NCBI RefSeq assembly: GCF_032854445.1
Contig: NC_088303.1
Location: forward strand, 10,859,501 to 10,919,500
Reading direction: 5' to 3'
DNA: 60,000 nt
DNA from: Liolophura sinensis
Taxonomy: Eukaryota; Mollusca; Polyplacophora; Chitonida; Chitonidae
The notes under the pieces are model-generated. The model did no database searches and had not been told where the DNA came from. It was given only the letters and a program-made list of their open reading frames with translations. Numbering within the stretch: position 1 is the stretch's first letter; the number at the start of each line of letters is the position of its first letter. A program made the translations under genes and the position numbers. This document shows, piece after piece, positions 49,464 to 60,000 of the stretch.

Positions 49464-52400
49464 CTACAGTAGAAACACACACATTACTTGTACATTGTTT
49501 TTTACTCTGTTCTCTATTGTGCTTCAGTGAAGGATAGTAATCAGCTTTGTACAGTATGTGAAGAAACCCAAACTGATTGCAGAAGAATCCAGCAAATCCC
49601 AAAACTCAAAACTTGTTAAAGCCGTGCTTACACACTATTTAAATCGATAAATTGAACCCAGTGAACGTTATGTAAACCAGCATCAAAACATGTCCTCCCT
49701 TTATTCAGAAAAAGTAAAATGTTCTGAGTCAATCACATGAAAGTTGTTTGACTAAAGCTTTTTTCGTGACATGCTGCACTGATTATATATGAAAACGCCA
49801 AAGTGTCGACCACTAATGAGGTGTACACTTCTGTTTTCTACTAGCTTTCTCCTAAAATTGCTGCAGGGGTTTGTGTTGTCTATCAACGAAAGCTTTGCAA
49901 ACTTGTAACAAACACGACGATCCACCTCTGGAGTTTATGATAAACCTACTTCCCAAATTTGAATGTAGGCGTTATAAAGTGCCTTGTCAAAATTGACGCA
50001 GACAGTCAGATAGCGTTTGAAAATCACAAATCCCCATTTTTTAAAATCACGACTCCATTGCTAGAGTACACTAGGCAGGTCTTCCCAATATTAATAATGT
50101 CTTCTTTTTTAAAACAGTTGCTTACAGTTCCTTTCCAGTCATCACAAAAACAAAAAATAATGTTAAGATTGAAGGAAACATGTTCTTGTAGCGTACATCT
50201 TTGACATGTTAACAGCACACGCGAAAAGACAGAAAAACAGTTTAGTGAATGGAAGAAAAGAAATTTGCATTTATGAAAGTTATAAAGCTGGGAAGAATGA
50301 AACAGACCTTAAATTTACAGCGAGACTTAAATGTAAGCTTTCAAAGCGAAATGTTTGTCTTGCTTACGACAAGAAGGTTAGTATCGGTTTTTGCCTCTTT
50401 GAGAAAGTGAAGACAGGATGCTCTAGATTTAGTTTCATTCATTTACATTTTAATCCAAAATGGCTACTCAATCTGTTGGTCATTACCACAACAGTTTTTA
50501 TGTGGATCATATTCAAGGCACTTTTAACAGTTAAACTGTGACATATATATTATTATGTCTGCGTGACGTGATATGACTTTAGAATTACTTTAAGGAAACC
50601 TGTTTTCAGTGTGCACAGCCTTAACACTCTGAAGACATTGCTGGCAGAACTGAATTGCAGGTTAGTGCGTATGATGTTTCAGTGAAGTTAACATGGCAGC
50701 TGCACTAAGAAAATTGCCCATTGTTCTCAGAGCTAGCCTTGTTGGCACCTTTAACATACCATGGCATATTTTGTTACTTCAGTTTTCTTGGTTTGAACTT
50801 ACTTGCTGCAACTGGTTCGGTGTCTGGTACACTTGGCAACTGGTCTCCTACAGGGTTCACTTCCAACAACACTTTGTCTAACTCTTCTTGCTCTAACTCT
50901 TCTAACTCTGCCAGCAACTCATCCTACAATCACACAAGAAAACACCTGTCACCAAATTTATTCACATGTCTTGTAGCTGACCCCTGGCTTGCACAAAGCA
51001 GAGGGCCTATCACCCCACCCTCTCATTAGGCACCCTGCGACTGGATATCCGCCCTGTCCCTTTGGAGAAGGGTTGATGAGTTCTATTACCAAGTGGCCCC
51101 TAACTGGACAGACTGTACTAATCCTATCTGCTTGTGGTCAACTATAAACTGTAAGGAAAATCTGTGGTCATAACATCTGTTTGTAATCAAGCAGGAGTTC
51201 AGTTTACTGACTGTACATGTGTTCTAAGCTCATCCAGGGGTGTAACTGACTAATACCTACTTTAAACCATTATGGCTAATTTTCTGTCTTCTGGCCGCAA
51301 TAAATTTATTACCGTATCAAATCAATTCACGCCTGGCAGTTGGGTGTCGAAAGTGTCCACCATAGTTGTTTGATAAATATAATTAGAACAGGACACTCAC
51401 TGGGAAATTGTCTCAATTGTACCAATGGATAAACCTGTTAGAAATGCATCGATCACTGCCTTGTTTTCACCATTTTATTTTTCCACATGGTCAGTCAAGT
51501 CCGTCAAATTGGTCCTGTCAGATAATAATTAAATGCTCACAGGTTCACTGTTTGTTTAAAATTAAAACTAGAACAGACTGCATATTACCACAAAGGATTA
51601 AGATTAGGCAAGTTAGAGTATTTTTGATTTGTTGAGTTGTTTAAGCTCAGCTGTTTTACAGATGAAAGATCGACCGCCCCCCATCTGATTTCGGTTTTCA
51701 CGTCAGGTGTGCAATCCATCACAGATTTGAATGTGCGAAAAACGGGCCATACTCGACATTGTACTAACTTTACATGGTGGTCTTATTAAATAGTAATAAA
51801 TCTAGAAATATGAGTTTTCATGTATCTTAGTAAATATTTTCCTCTGTTGTACAGTGTCTGCATACAAAATCTAAAAACCAAAGTGCCCTTCTTGAATAAT
51901 GACAGAGTTGCCCTTATTTTTATAACAAAGTCTCAAGCTTGTATGAGTATGCATACACAAAGACAAATAGCAAAAAGGCGTCATATTTTATTGACAATTT
52001 CAAGCTACAGTTATCTTATTTAGTTTCATACTGCAACTCGCATCTGTAACTAATATCTGTAATTTAAAATCAGAAGTCAAGCTCTTTTTATTAGTTATAT
52101 CTTCAAGGCTCTAACTAAAGCCCCTGTAATGATCAGTAGTTTCATAAATTATTTGTTTGCCAATTAGGATAATCCCCTAAACCAGGAAACACTTGCTGCG
52201 AACGCAATTCTATTTCTCTTCTCCTGTCTGCTCTTTTTAACCAGTGTACACTGTAAATGTGAAACAGGAATAAATATTTTCCCCCACATGGTTAGTATAT
52301 CCAGTGAACAAAGTCTTTACTTCTCTGAAAAACTGAGAATTGCAATTATCTGCTTTAATCACTTCCAAGTAAAATGTCCTGAAAATTAGCAGGATTACAG

Positions 52401-55400
52401 CATACAAATGCTTAGATGAGTGCTGATTTGGCTATTTTTATTGCTAAACACCTCAGAAAGGAAGAGAATCTTTTCCATCAAAATCACATGGAATTTCTTC
52501 TTCTACTAGCTGACCCCCATTAGTAAACAATTAGTTTGGTCATTTTGGGCAAAGATATCGATATTGATATCGCATAAAACCAGCTGAAATCGTATTTAAC
52601 TTCATGCACAAGTTTATTCTGCTGACTTCACAGCCATAGGGTTTATGAGCAAAGGAAATAAGTCAATCCAGGAGGTAACAATCACACTTTGCCAGCCGTC
52701 AGGTAACTGACAAATCGTTTAACCCAAAGGCCAGTGGGAACAGGGACTGAACACACACTAATAAATCTTTACCCAAGAGCTGGGTCTAAACTGAGGCAAC
52801 ACGGACAGCTCAGTCAATGGGACACTCATGCAAATAAAGAAAGAATGACTGCAGTGGAACATATTACACATGCACAAATGAGAATACCAATAAATAGAAA
52901 GAAAATGTCTTACATCATCAACATCTTGGAAGCCAACAGGGTTTGATATGGCTTCTGATATTTCCTGAGCTATTTCCTGCTGCTCCTGTACATCATCCAT
53001 CAAGTCATGAACTTTGTCCACATCCCTGAAAAAAGCGAATCAGAATGGCATGTTAGTTACTGTTCCTGCATCTGACTCTTAAAAGTAGAAATTCTACTAA
53101 GAAATGCCGTCAACAGATACACAGCCATTGGAAATGATGTAACATTAACACTTGACGTAAATTAATAATGACTTTTTCTTTACCACAGACTTCAGTTGTA
53201 AATCTGAGTGTAAAACTAAATTTTGTGGTTCAAAACTGAATACTGGATGTAAAATATTCACTTCATATGACAGAAATAATCATGCTCAACTTGGATGCCT
53301 AAAACTGAATCCACAAAGAGCATGGCACACCATTTTCCCGCTTTACTTTCTGGGCAGGATCAAAACTGAATATTTCAGTATTCATAAACAGCAGCCTATG
53401 AATTCTGTCACTGTTCACATTCCTGCTGTATTGAAAACCAGAAGTTCCACCTCTTGCTGACGTAGCTTTCTTATTCAGTAGGTTAAGATTAAATTAACCA
53501 AGTTGTTTGTTGAAACATTACAAAAATTCACAGACATACATGTAGTTCAGTCCCTATACATGTCCAATGCTGTTTTCTTTCTTGCCGTCCCAGTTTCTTG
53601 GACAAGTGTTAGCGATTTTTGGCAAAAATGTAATTCAGCAATGGAATATCCTGCTCGTGTTATTGTGCTCTACATGTGTGGAAACCCTGAGTTCAGTAGA
53701 GGCTGTACTTTTTTAGATACCAGCCATATCATTTTGTTTTAACATTAATTTTATACACAATACACTAAGTCATGAATTCAGTAATTTACGGTTTTTAATA
53801 TGTACACAACGAATCAGCGATGTAATTTCCTCCTGTTATTGTGCTTCACATGTGTTCACAGCCTGATGTCAATAACTGCAGTACTTTTTAAGACACCACC
53901 CTTAACATTTTGTTAACACTGCCTTGTTAATGGAAGCTGACATTCAGGGTACAGCAAAGGCTGATGACAAGGTTCAGAATGCAACTTTCGAAATAAACAA
54001 ATTTCGCTGAATAAGGCTCCAAACTAGGCAAGCCAGTGATATAGATTTTTCATGGGGATCAATGAGATGTGTTGATCAAATGATCTCCAAGTTTTGGGCA
54101 TTTTTTAGTCACCTCAAATTTGGGTCCCTTTAAACATTATGAAATGAGGCTGGCATATGGACCTTTTGATCTTATTGAAAGTTAACAGAATACATATCTA
54201 AATAAAGAAATATAGAAAGGTTTTTAAATAATTCCGAGTATTTCTTTCACTGAAAGCCACCTGCAAATCTATTTATTTATCTAATACGTGTTTTACGCCG
54301 TACTCAAGAATATTTCATTTATATGATGGAGGCCAGCATTATGGTGGGAGGAAACCGGAGAGCCCGGGAAAAACCCATGACCATCTGCAGGTTGCTGGCA
54401 GACCTTCCCATGTACGCCCTGAGAGGAAGGCAGCATAAGCTGGACTTGAACTCACAGCGACCACATCGGTGAGAGGCTCCTGGGTCATTATGCTGCGCTA
54501 GCGCACTAACCAACTGAGCCACGGAGGCCCAGCGTCTGCAAATCAAATATGTGTATTTATAACATGTTGTTAGCATTTGTTTTTTCATACTCAATTCTAC
54601 TTTCAATTTTTTTTACATTCTTGCCCAGCCTGTAAATTTTTATTGACAAAGCAAAGATGTCTTTCTTGTTCTTCTCAATGCAATGACAGCCATGCCTTTA
54701 GCAAATGAGCCTCAACAGATCAACCATTTCCTACATGACCAATTCTCATTAGCAAAGTAGATAGAATTCCATAACATGATACGTACATGTTATTGTGTGC
54801 ACCTCTCAATGCCCTGGCAGCTGTGCCCATCACATTCAGAACTTCTGCATTTGTGCTGGCATTCTCTAAAGCCTCCCTCTGGAACTCTATGGTTGATAAT
54901 GTGCCATCTATCTGCTGCAACTGCTTCTCATACCTCTTCTTTCTTTTCAAAGCCTGCAGAGCCGCTGAAACAAATGACATATCCCACATCCTATAAATGA
55001 CAACATGCATGTACAAGTAATGTCATTTATATTAGGCCCACTTGTTGTAATCGCAGTTTGATCATACTGACTCCAAGTCCTAAGTTCTGGCATCCTGAAT
55101 ATGCATGTTGTGTCTGGGTGTATTGAGGTGTTGGGAGAGGGGGAAGCACAAGAAATAACAAATCGGGAGCAGTGCCACAAATACATCTCATACAATTACA
55201 TGTACAGCATACAATGAAGTCTTAAAATAGCCTGAAATCTGTACACAAGCAGAACAGATTTTTTTTTTGTACATGGCATGGGCATAATAGCAGTGTGTAC
55301 TGCAACATCATGTCAATATCACAGCACAAATTATATTTCACAGGATGCACTTTTTTGGGGACTACTATCAACTTCGGTCACGCTCAAATTGATCATTTCT

Positions 55401-56304
55401 AGGCCACAAACCTGGCAAAATTTGAACTGCCAGCCACGTTTTCTTTTTAGCAGATTGGCATGGATGTGCGCAGTATGAAGAGGACTGTTCTCCACAATGG
55501 GGACTTTCTGTCTCTTCTGCACAACACACTATTTTTATGTGTCAAGAACAGCCATCAGCATGGAGAATAGTATGCATTGTGAAGTACATCCTCAAAAAAG
55601 CCTTGATAAGGCAAACATGGCTGCCAGTTCAGTGAGGACTCACTGTCTGTCCTGAACAGCAGACAATCTGTCAAGAGGAAGGATCATCATCAAGGCAAAA
55701 AGTCCCCATTGTGGAGAATACTCCGTATAGTTTTCATATGGCAAATGATGGCGGTTCAGATGTTTGCTGGATTTGCTGTCTACAAATGGTACATCTGACA
55801 ACAACATAAGCCAACTGTGGTCCAACAAAAACTACGCAGACTGGGAATATCCACTTAAGAAATGTCAGGTAGGAAATGTTATAAAGGTTTTAAGTGTGAT
55901 TAGGAAAATACCCATGGTTTTGAGAACTGGTACTCTATGATTTCTGATCTGTTTGATGTTAGTTTACACATTATGATTCGTTATTTATGAAACAGGAAAC
56001 TAATATATGACTAATACATGTAATGATCATGTATGTGATATCTAGTTACCACCTGCAAGTCTCTGGCGGCTGTACTTACTTGTTCCCAACGCTGTTTACA
56101 CATCTTCCCCTACCACTCACCTCTTTTATTTTTTACTCCATTTTTCTTTGCAATGGCGATTTCAGCTTCGATTTTCTTTTCACAGAAGGCAGACTTTTTC
56201 ATCAGCATTTCCTCGACATCTCGGAGTCGCTGGATGGCTTCTTGAGGAGAAGGTGCCTTGTTTTTGTCCTTCCCTGTCCCGAATATCTTACCTAACAAAC
56301 TCAT
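49399..56304 (-). CDS. CHMP4: CHMP4/Snf7, ESCRT-III core subunit (complete, 5 exons)
   Basis: Charged multivesicular body protein 4. It polymerises on membranes in late endosome sorting, cytokinetic abscission and membrane repair, is recruited by CHMP6/ALIX and is disassembled by VPS4. Reading the minus strand, the join 56304-56121, 54964-54787, 53025-52914, 50923-50803 and 49463-49399 gives 219 residues with all phases matching; human paralogues have about 220-230. The start MSLLGKIFGTG is the membrane-inserting N-terminus. It is followed by SPQEAIQRLRDVEEML, the basic helix ALQALKRKKRYEKQL, IDGTLSTIEFQREALENA, the DELLAELEELEQEELDK helix of the acidic half, and a C-terminal MAQLAAWAN that keeps the Leu-x-x-Trp contact used by ALIX/Bro1 proteins. 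It converges on the zinc-finger gene. Confidence 0.96.
49464..50802 (-). other. CHMP4 intron 4
   Basis: A/T-rich; short frames on either strand show no motif. Confidence 0.55.
50803..50923 (-). CDS. CHMP4: CHMP4 exon 4: acidic helix
   Basis: Minus-strand acceptor 'attgtag', donor 'gtaagt'; phase 0 in, 1 out. Encodes DELLAELEELEQEELDKVLL, then NPVGDQLPSVPDTEP. It is a typical CHMP4 acidic segment. Confidence 0.94.
50924..52913 (-). other. CHMP4 intron 3
   Basis: About 2 kb without repeat or exon signal. Confidence 0.55.
52914..53025 (-). CDS. CHMP4: CHMP4 exon 3
   Basis: Minus-strand acceptor 'ttttttcag', donor 'gtaaga'; phase 2 in, 0 out. Encodes DVDKVHDLMDDVQEQQEIAQ and EISEAISNPVGFQDVDD, the conserved helix 3-4 region. 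Confidence 0.95.
53026..54270 (-). other. CHMP4 intron 2, repeat-free part
   Basis: A/T-rich. Two loosely similar segments ('attgtgctctacatgtgtgg' near 53660 and 'attgtgcttcacatgtgttc' near 53840) suggest an old local duplication. Confidence 0.45.
54271..54530 (-). repeat. SINE family A, full length, minus orientation
   Basis: Ends with 'taaccaactgagccacggag', the reverse complement of the tRNA-like A-box head. Body 'gcattatggtgggaggaaac' and tail 'atttatttatctaatacgtg'. It is among the best-preserved copies here and lies in CHMP4 intron 2. Confidence 0.9.
54787..54964 (-). CDS. CHMP4: CHMP4 exon 2
   Basis: Minus-strand acceptor 'tttgtttcag', donor 'gtacgt'; phase 1 in, 2 out. Encodes ALQALKRKKRYEKQLQQIDG, TLSTIEFQREALENASTNAE and GTAARALRGAHNN. 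Confidence 0.95.
54965..56120 (-). other. CHMP4 intron 1
   Basis: Contains a spaced 20-bp inverted repeat (55488-55507 and 55699-55718). No other feature. Confidence 0.5.
56121..56304 (-). CDS. CHMP4: CHMP4 exon 1 (coding): start and basic helix
   Basis: ATG at 56304-56302. Upstream, a minus-strand 'ctctgtttcctag' acceptor at about 56318 suggests that this exon begins at 56317 and that a separate 5'UTR exon precedes it. Encodes MSLLGKIFGTGKDKNKAPSP and onward to KNGVKNKR; donor gtgagt, phase 1. Confidence 0.94.
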
Positions 56305-56399
56305 ATTTGATTTCAACCTAGGAAACAGAGATTATGACGAACAAAATATATCCTAAGTTAACTAATAAAGGGATTTCGAAATGAAAAATTAGAAATAAC

Positions 56400-56600
56400 T
56401 TCGGTGTAAAAGTTGTTCTCTAATCACTGCCTTCTCTGTCACCTAGCGGAATAAATATGACGATGACTGCGCTTGGATATCGTCGATGTTTCCGCAATTT
56501 CATTGGCTAAAATTTAGTAGCAGGAAGTAAGGGAGATCACTCTTATAACACTGTTACTCACTTGATCCAAAATAAATCCAACACGAATTTCGCAACACGT
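56400..56600 (-). promoter_or_regulatory. Putative CHMP4 promoter
   Basis: On the minus strand this holds a CCAAT box ('tagccaatga' at about 56500-56510) and ETS-type 'acttcctg'. It lies just upstream of the inferred 5'UTR exon. No TATA box. The start site is not determined. Confidence 0.4.
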
Positions 56601-56652
56601 GATCTTGAGCTGTCAGTGTCGTCAAAATCACTGTTTTGATAATAAAAGATTA

Positions 56653-56869
56653 TTTCACTTAGGCTTATACGTCGGCAGTCAATATTATAGAGGGAGGATA
56701 GAGGGTAGAGTTCGGGGGGAAAACCACGATCATCTGCAAATTGCGTTCAGACCGTCACGAGAACGACCGTCAGCATGTCCTAGACTTAAACTCATAGCGA
56801 CTGCACTGGTGACAGGCTCCTGAGTCATTGTGCCGCCATGGCACGCTAACCACTCCGGTCGGAGGCCCA
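56653..56869 (-). repeat. SINE family A, diverged, minus orientation
   Basis: 'ttcacttaggcttatacgtc' at one end; 'cgctaaccactccggtcgga' is a degenerate tRNA-like head at the other. Confidence 0.75.
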
Positions 56870-57036
56870 CGCTGCTTTACGGACGGAATACATCGTTTTT
56901 CAATGTCGAATGATGACATGATAATCAATTTAAACTATTATAATTTTTCCTTCTGAAGACATATTTACACGATCGGAAAGCCGGAATCAAACTAACAGGA
57001 AAAACATTAAGCTGGGATGACAAAATAAAATAAGGT

Positions 57037-57180
57037 TGGATCTGCGAGGCCGAGCGGATTAGCACATCAGCACGGCGCAATTACCCAGGATCGAGCCTCT
57101 CACGGAGCTCTGTCCGGTTTCCTACCACCATGATACTCGCTGCAGTTGTAGAAGTGAAATATACTTGAGTATATTTCAAA
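57037..57180 (+). repeat. SINE family A, internally deleted
   Basis: Head 'gcgaggccgagcggattagc', then a jump to 'ctctgtccggtttcctacca' and 'aagtgaaatatacttgagta'. Confidence 0.65.
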
Positions 57181-57221
57181 CAAAATAAAATTGGTGTAGT
57201 CTGATTATAAATGCTAGTATG

Positions 57222-57375
57222 ACAAATAAACTGTCCCACTTGTATGACATGTAAACTGTCCAAACAGTACAATAGATAAACTGTCCAACATTGTATGACA
57301 GATAAACTGTCCAACATTGTATGAAAGATAAACTGTCCAACATTGTATGACAGATAGACTTTCCAACATGTCATT
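57222..57375. repeat. 26-bp tandem repeat, about 5 copies
   Basis: Unit 'gacagataaactgtccaaca' plus 'ttgtat'. Confidence 0.88.
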
Positions 57376-57795
57376 TCGTTTTATGTTATTTAGGTGGCCA
57401 ACTTGGTCCAGTGCGCGGCAGTGCATGGCTGTTACATGTTTTACATGTACCGGCAGCCTAAATGTGGTTGCTTTCGGCACAGCATAGCTCGTGGAGATCG
57501 AAAATTGTGTTTTACAGGCATGCTAAGTTATGCGGAAATGTTAAGTAATATAATCGCTACGAATCCGTATCGTGTTAGTAGCGGTTTTGTAATTGCAATT
57601 CCATGCCTGCCGACGTAAATAATCAAGCAATCGACCTATATGACACTCGTGTTTACAGGAGTGTGACTGTTATATGAAATTCTCTGAAAATGTTTCATAG
57701 TCCTAGTCGCACTATATGCGGCACATTTTAGGTGTTGCTTTTTGGCCATTGAGTACGGTGTCAATGGTGCATGTCTTTCGTCCTTCTGACCTTCT
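57376..57795. other. Intergenic sequence
   Basis: Nothing recognised. Confidence 0.4.
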
Positions 57796-57934
57796 GAGTC
57801 TTCTCAACTTTCTACATCTTTGTTCTCCGACTGCAGTTTCGAACTTCTGGTTCTTATTAAGAACGAAATAAGGTAAGAACAAGACCTTCGAAACTGCAGT
57901 CGGAGTACAAAGATGTAGAAAGTTGAGAAGACTC
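57796..57934. repeat. Near-perfect 139-bp hairpin
   Basis: Left arm 57796-57843 and right arm 57887-57934 are reverse complements at 47 of 48 positions (one T/A difference). Pairing continues imperfectly inward, so only a small loop remains. It could be a foldback or MITE element or a small-RNA precursor. Confidence 0.92.
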
Positions 57935-59268
57935 ATTTTTTTTTCTATTCTATCATTTCTTCACATCAGAAAAATCTTACTTTATCAGTGAATTTGGAGG
58001 AGAATGTTAAAACTCGGTGGAGCAAACTAACATGGCGGCAATCAAAAAAAAAAAAAAAAAAAAAAACGGTAAGGGTTATACGGCATGTATATTCGACAGT
58101 TATTTTCAGCAGTTTTGTTCAGCTGTTTCTGAAAGCTTTCAAGAGGCCACACTGAAAAACTTGTGGGAGAATGAAAAAAATAATGCAAGCAGTAATAACA
58201 AGCCTTCCTGCTTTCAGCTTGGAAGAATAAAAATATGTTCAGAACCATATCCCAGCATTTCTACTCTATCCTCAAACAGCCAATGACATACGAAAAAACT
58301 TGATTAAAATAACCGTGTTATCCTGTCAAGATCAACTCTATCTGTGCAATCTGTACAATAAAACTGGAAACTACTCGACAAAAATTATCTTCGCAAAACA
58401 CGAACCAACATATGGGCGTACATGTAATCTATGCAAATGTCCGAGCCCACTCAACCAACTCAATCCACACAGAAAACACTGAATGCACTCATTCAACGTA
58501 ATGAATGTAAAACACTGAACCCACTTATCCACTCAACCCACGCAACCAACACATCCAACCAGGATAACCAAGCCTTTCTTGTTTTAATTAAGCTGTGAAC
58601 ATATAAAAATACGTAATTATCAAAGAATACCCCGACTAGCGTATAAAACGTTTTATTGAAAAACATAAAAAATAATATAGTATTATTTTGCAACAGCTAT
58701 ATGTGCATATGTGTGTGTATACATCAATGCCAATGTCTTTTCAATTTTTGAAGTCATTAACACCTTGAAGTCAATTCAGAAATTTTAAAAGACTACAGGA
58801 TCTCTGCTCTTCATTTCGATCCGTTTGTGAAAAGTACAGAAATCACACTAAATTTCGACGCAACTGAGATGCTTAAACGAAATCAATTTCTTTCAGTTCG
58901 CAAGTGCTACCTACACGGATTCACCTTTGTCTGAGTACCGGTACTGTAGAATTTTAGCTACGCTTACATGCCGTTGAGGTGAATCAAACCTCGTATACAT
59001 GTCTGTTAGATACAATACAAACTGATTTTTGTGTATACATGTACAAGTCATTATAACTTGAGTATAGAGTTGGCCACAGATCTCACGATAACAGAGTTCA
59101 GCAAATGTGTCATTTCGATCTGTACGGCTTGTACAGCATCGATCGCAGATATTACACAGTAGACCATACTATATTTTATTGTCGTTTTACGCCAGTTTGC
59201 GCGAGTACCGTACCAACACCAGTAGAGATCAAAGATCGTAAAAGGACCAGGGTGAGAGGTTGGCGAAC
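57935..59268. other. Intergenic sequence
   Basis: Contains a 22-23-base A run (about 58044-58066). No gene recognised before 59269. Confidence 0.4.
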
Positions 59269-59408
59269 ATGGCTACATCAGGCTATGCCAGCAAACTTGT
59301 CATCGTCATGGGGCTGTGTATATGGGGGATGTGTGGGGGATGGGGGAACTCACCGCCCGGCTACATGTGTTATAGGGAGCAGTTCGATCGGGGTATTGCT
59401 GGTGTACG
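59269..59408 (+). CDS. Candidate first exon of a secreted or membrane protein
   Basis: ATG in a fair context (gcgaacATGg) opens MATSGYASKLVIVMGLCIWG and continues with a Gly/Cys stretch, then NSPPGYMCYREQFDRG. A basic residue, an 11-13-residue hydrophobic core and small residues look like a signal peptide. A donor-like cg|gtaggt follows at 59409, which would leave phase 2; without splicing the frame stops at 59410-59412. No partner exon is visible in the remaining 590 bases, and the family is not recognised. Confidence 0.35.
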
Positions 59409-59555
59409 GTAGGTTAAGCTGTCGTTTTACTCCTGTAGCAATTATTTGCTATTCTTAGGTGACGCCCCAGTCCATTTCACTAACTTTCATATATGCAGAA
59501 GCACGTGATTCGGTCATGCCAATCCCTGTTATGAGATTTTGTGCGAATCAAGCTT

Positions 59556-59684
59556 TTGCTGGTGAGTTCAAGTCCTGCTCTGGCTTTCTTTCCCGTGGTA
59601 CATGGGAAGGTCTCCCAGCAACATCCAGATGCTGGTCGCTGTTGTATAAGTGAAATACTCTTGAGTATTACGTAAACACCTATC
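59556..59684 (+). repeat. SINE family A, truncated
   Basis: 'gtgagttcaagtcctgctct', 'gtacatgggaaggtctccca', 'gtataagtgaaatactcttg', 'agtattacgtaaacacc'. Confidence 0.75.
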
Positions 59685-60000
59685 GAGATGTTTGTAAGGT
59701 GTGCTGTGCAAAGTATCAACGTCTACTATTTCATGTGTGGCTTGTCAGGTTAATTGGGCAGTTTAACTTCTAACATTTTCTCACCAACAGGTCACGAGAA
59801 ACGATATCCGTATATTTTTCGTATATTTTTGTATAGCCCACTTGACCAGAGCACAGGTTCCACAAAGCTATAGTACACTATCAATGAATAAACAAGCTGA
59901 TATCATGGTAACCCATACGTGGTTGTACAGCTACCTTCGTGGAAAAAGTCTCTGTATTACGTCATGGAGGTAACCAGTTTTACCCCGTACCCAGGCAAAA
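59685..60000. other. End of window
   Basis: No feature supportable. Confidence 0.4.

Noticed and set aside
54271-54530. tRNA gene at the end of the repeat
   Set aside because: The tRNA-like part is continuous with a SINE body seen in a dozen other copies.
58044-58066. Poly-A run as a retrogene tail
   Set aside because: The sequence upstream shows no retroposed coding region or target-site duplication that I can identify.

Overview
The window is animal nuclear DNA: short exons with GT/AG introns, tRNA-derived SINEs, MITE-like elements and many minisatellites. The commonest SINE (a tail reading roughly 'gattggtgttttacgcc' on the minus strand) is of a kind I associate with molluscs and other marine lophotrochozoans. 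A mollusc is the best guess, but the species cannot be fixed from the sequence. There is no prokaryotic operon, CRISPR array or phage.

Three genes can be assembled exon by exon with consistent splice phases. (1) 3451-10308 (+) is the C-terminal half (TM7-TM12) of an SLC6 Na+/Cl--dependent transporter. Its 5' exons lie outside the window. (2) 18049-44343 (+) is a complete nine-exon orthologue of vertebrate ZNF423/ZNF521 (OAZ/EBFAZ/EHZF). It encodes 1481 residues with about 35 zinc fingers, a separate first exon for the MSRRKQA NuRD-recruitment motif, and a 3.2-kb exon holding most fingers. (3) 56304-49399 (-) is a complete five-exon CHMP4/Snf7 gene (ESCRT-III) of 219 residues. Genes 2 and 3 converge. 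A possible fourth gene begins with a signal-peptide exon at 59269 (+).

Layout: 1-3450 is dominated by an A/C-rich satellite. 3451-10308 is SLC6 with MITE and SINE insertions in its introns. 10309-17100 is its 3'UTR, a 2-kb 38-bp minisatellite, SINEs and further repeats. 17100-18115 is the putative promoter and first exon of the zinc-finger gene. 18115-36363 holds its first three introns: a 12-kb intron 3 packed with at least six different minisatellites, plus GC-richer islands that may be regulatory. 36364-44343 holds the main finger exons. 44344-49398 is the shared 3' side, with a 50-bp minisatellite. 49399-56600 is CHMP4 and its promoter. 56600-60000 holds SINEs, a long near-perfect hairpin and the candidate signal-peptide exon.

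The three genes have unrelated jobs (membrane transport, transcription control, membrane scission) and show no sign of joint regulation. The most interesting points are: an acidic residue that appears to have moved between the two sodium sites of the SLC6 protein; EBF-type CCCNNGGG palindromes and an adjacent CAGAC/TGGAGC motif in the non-coding DNA of a gene whose vertebrate relatives bind EBF and SMADs; a C-terminal extension of the ZNF423-type protein by six fingers; two related MITE copies with TTAA ends; and a 48-bp-arm hairpin at 57796-57934. I found no convincing wholly new biological system.
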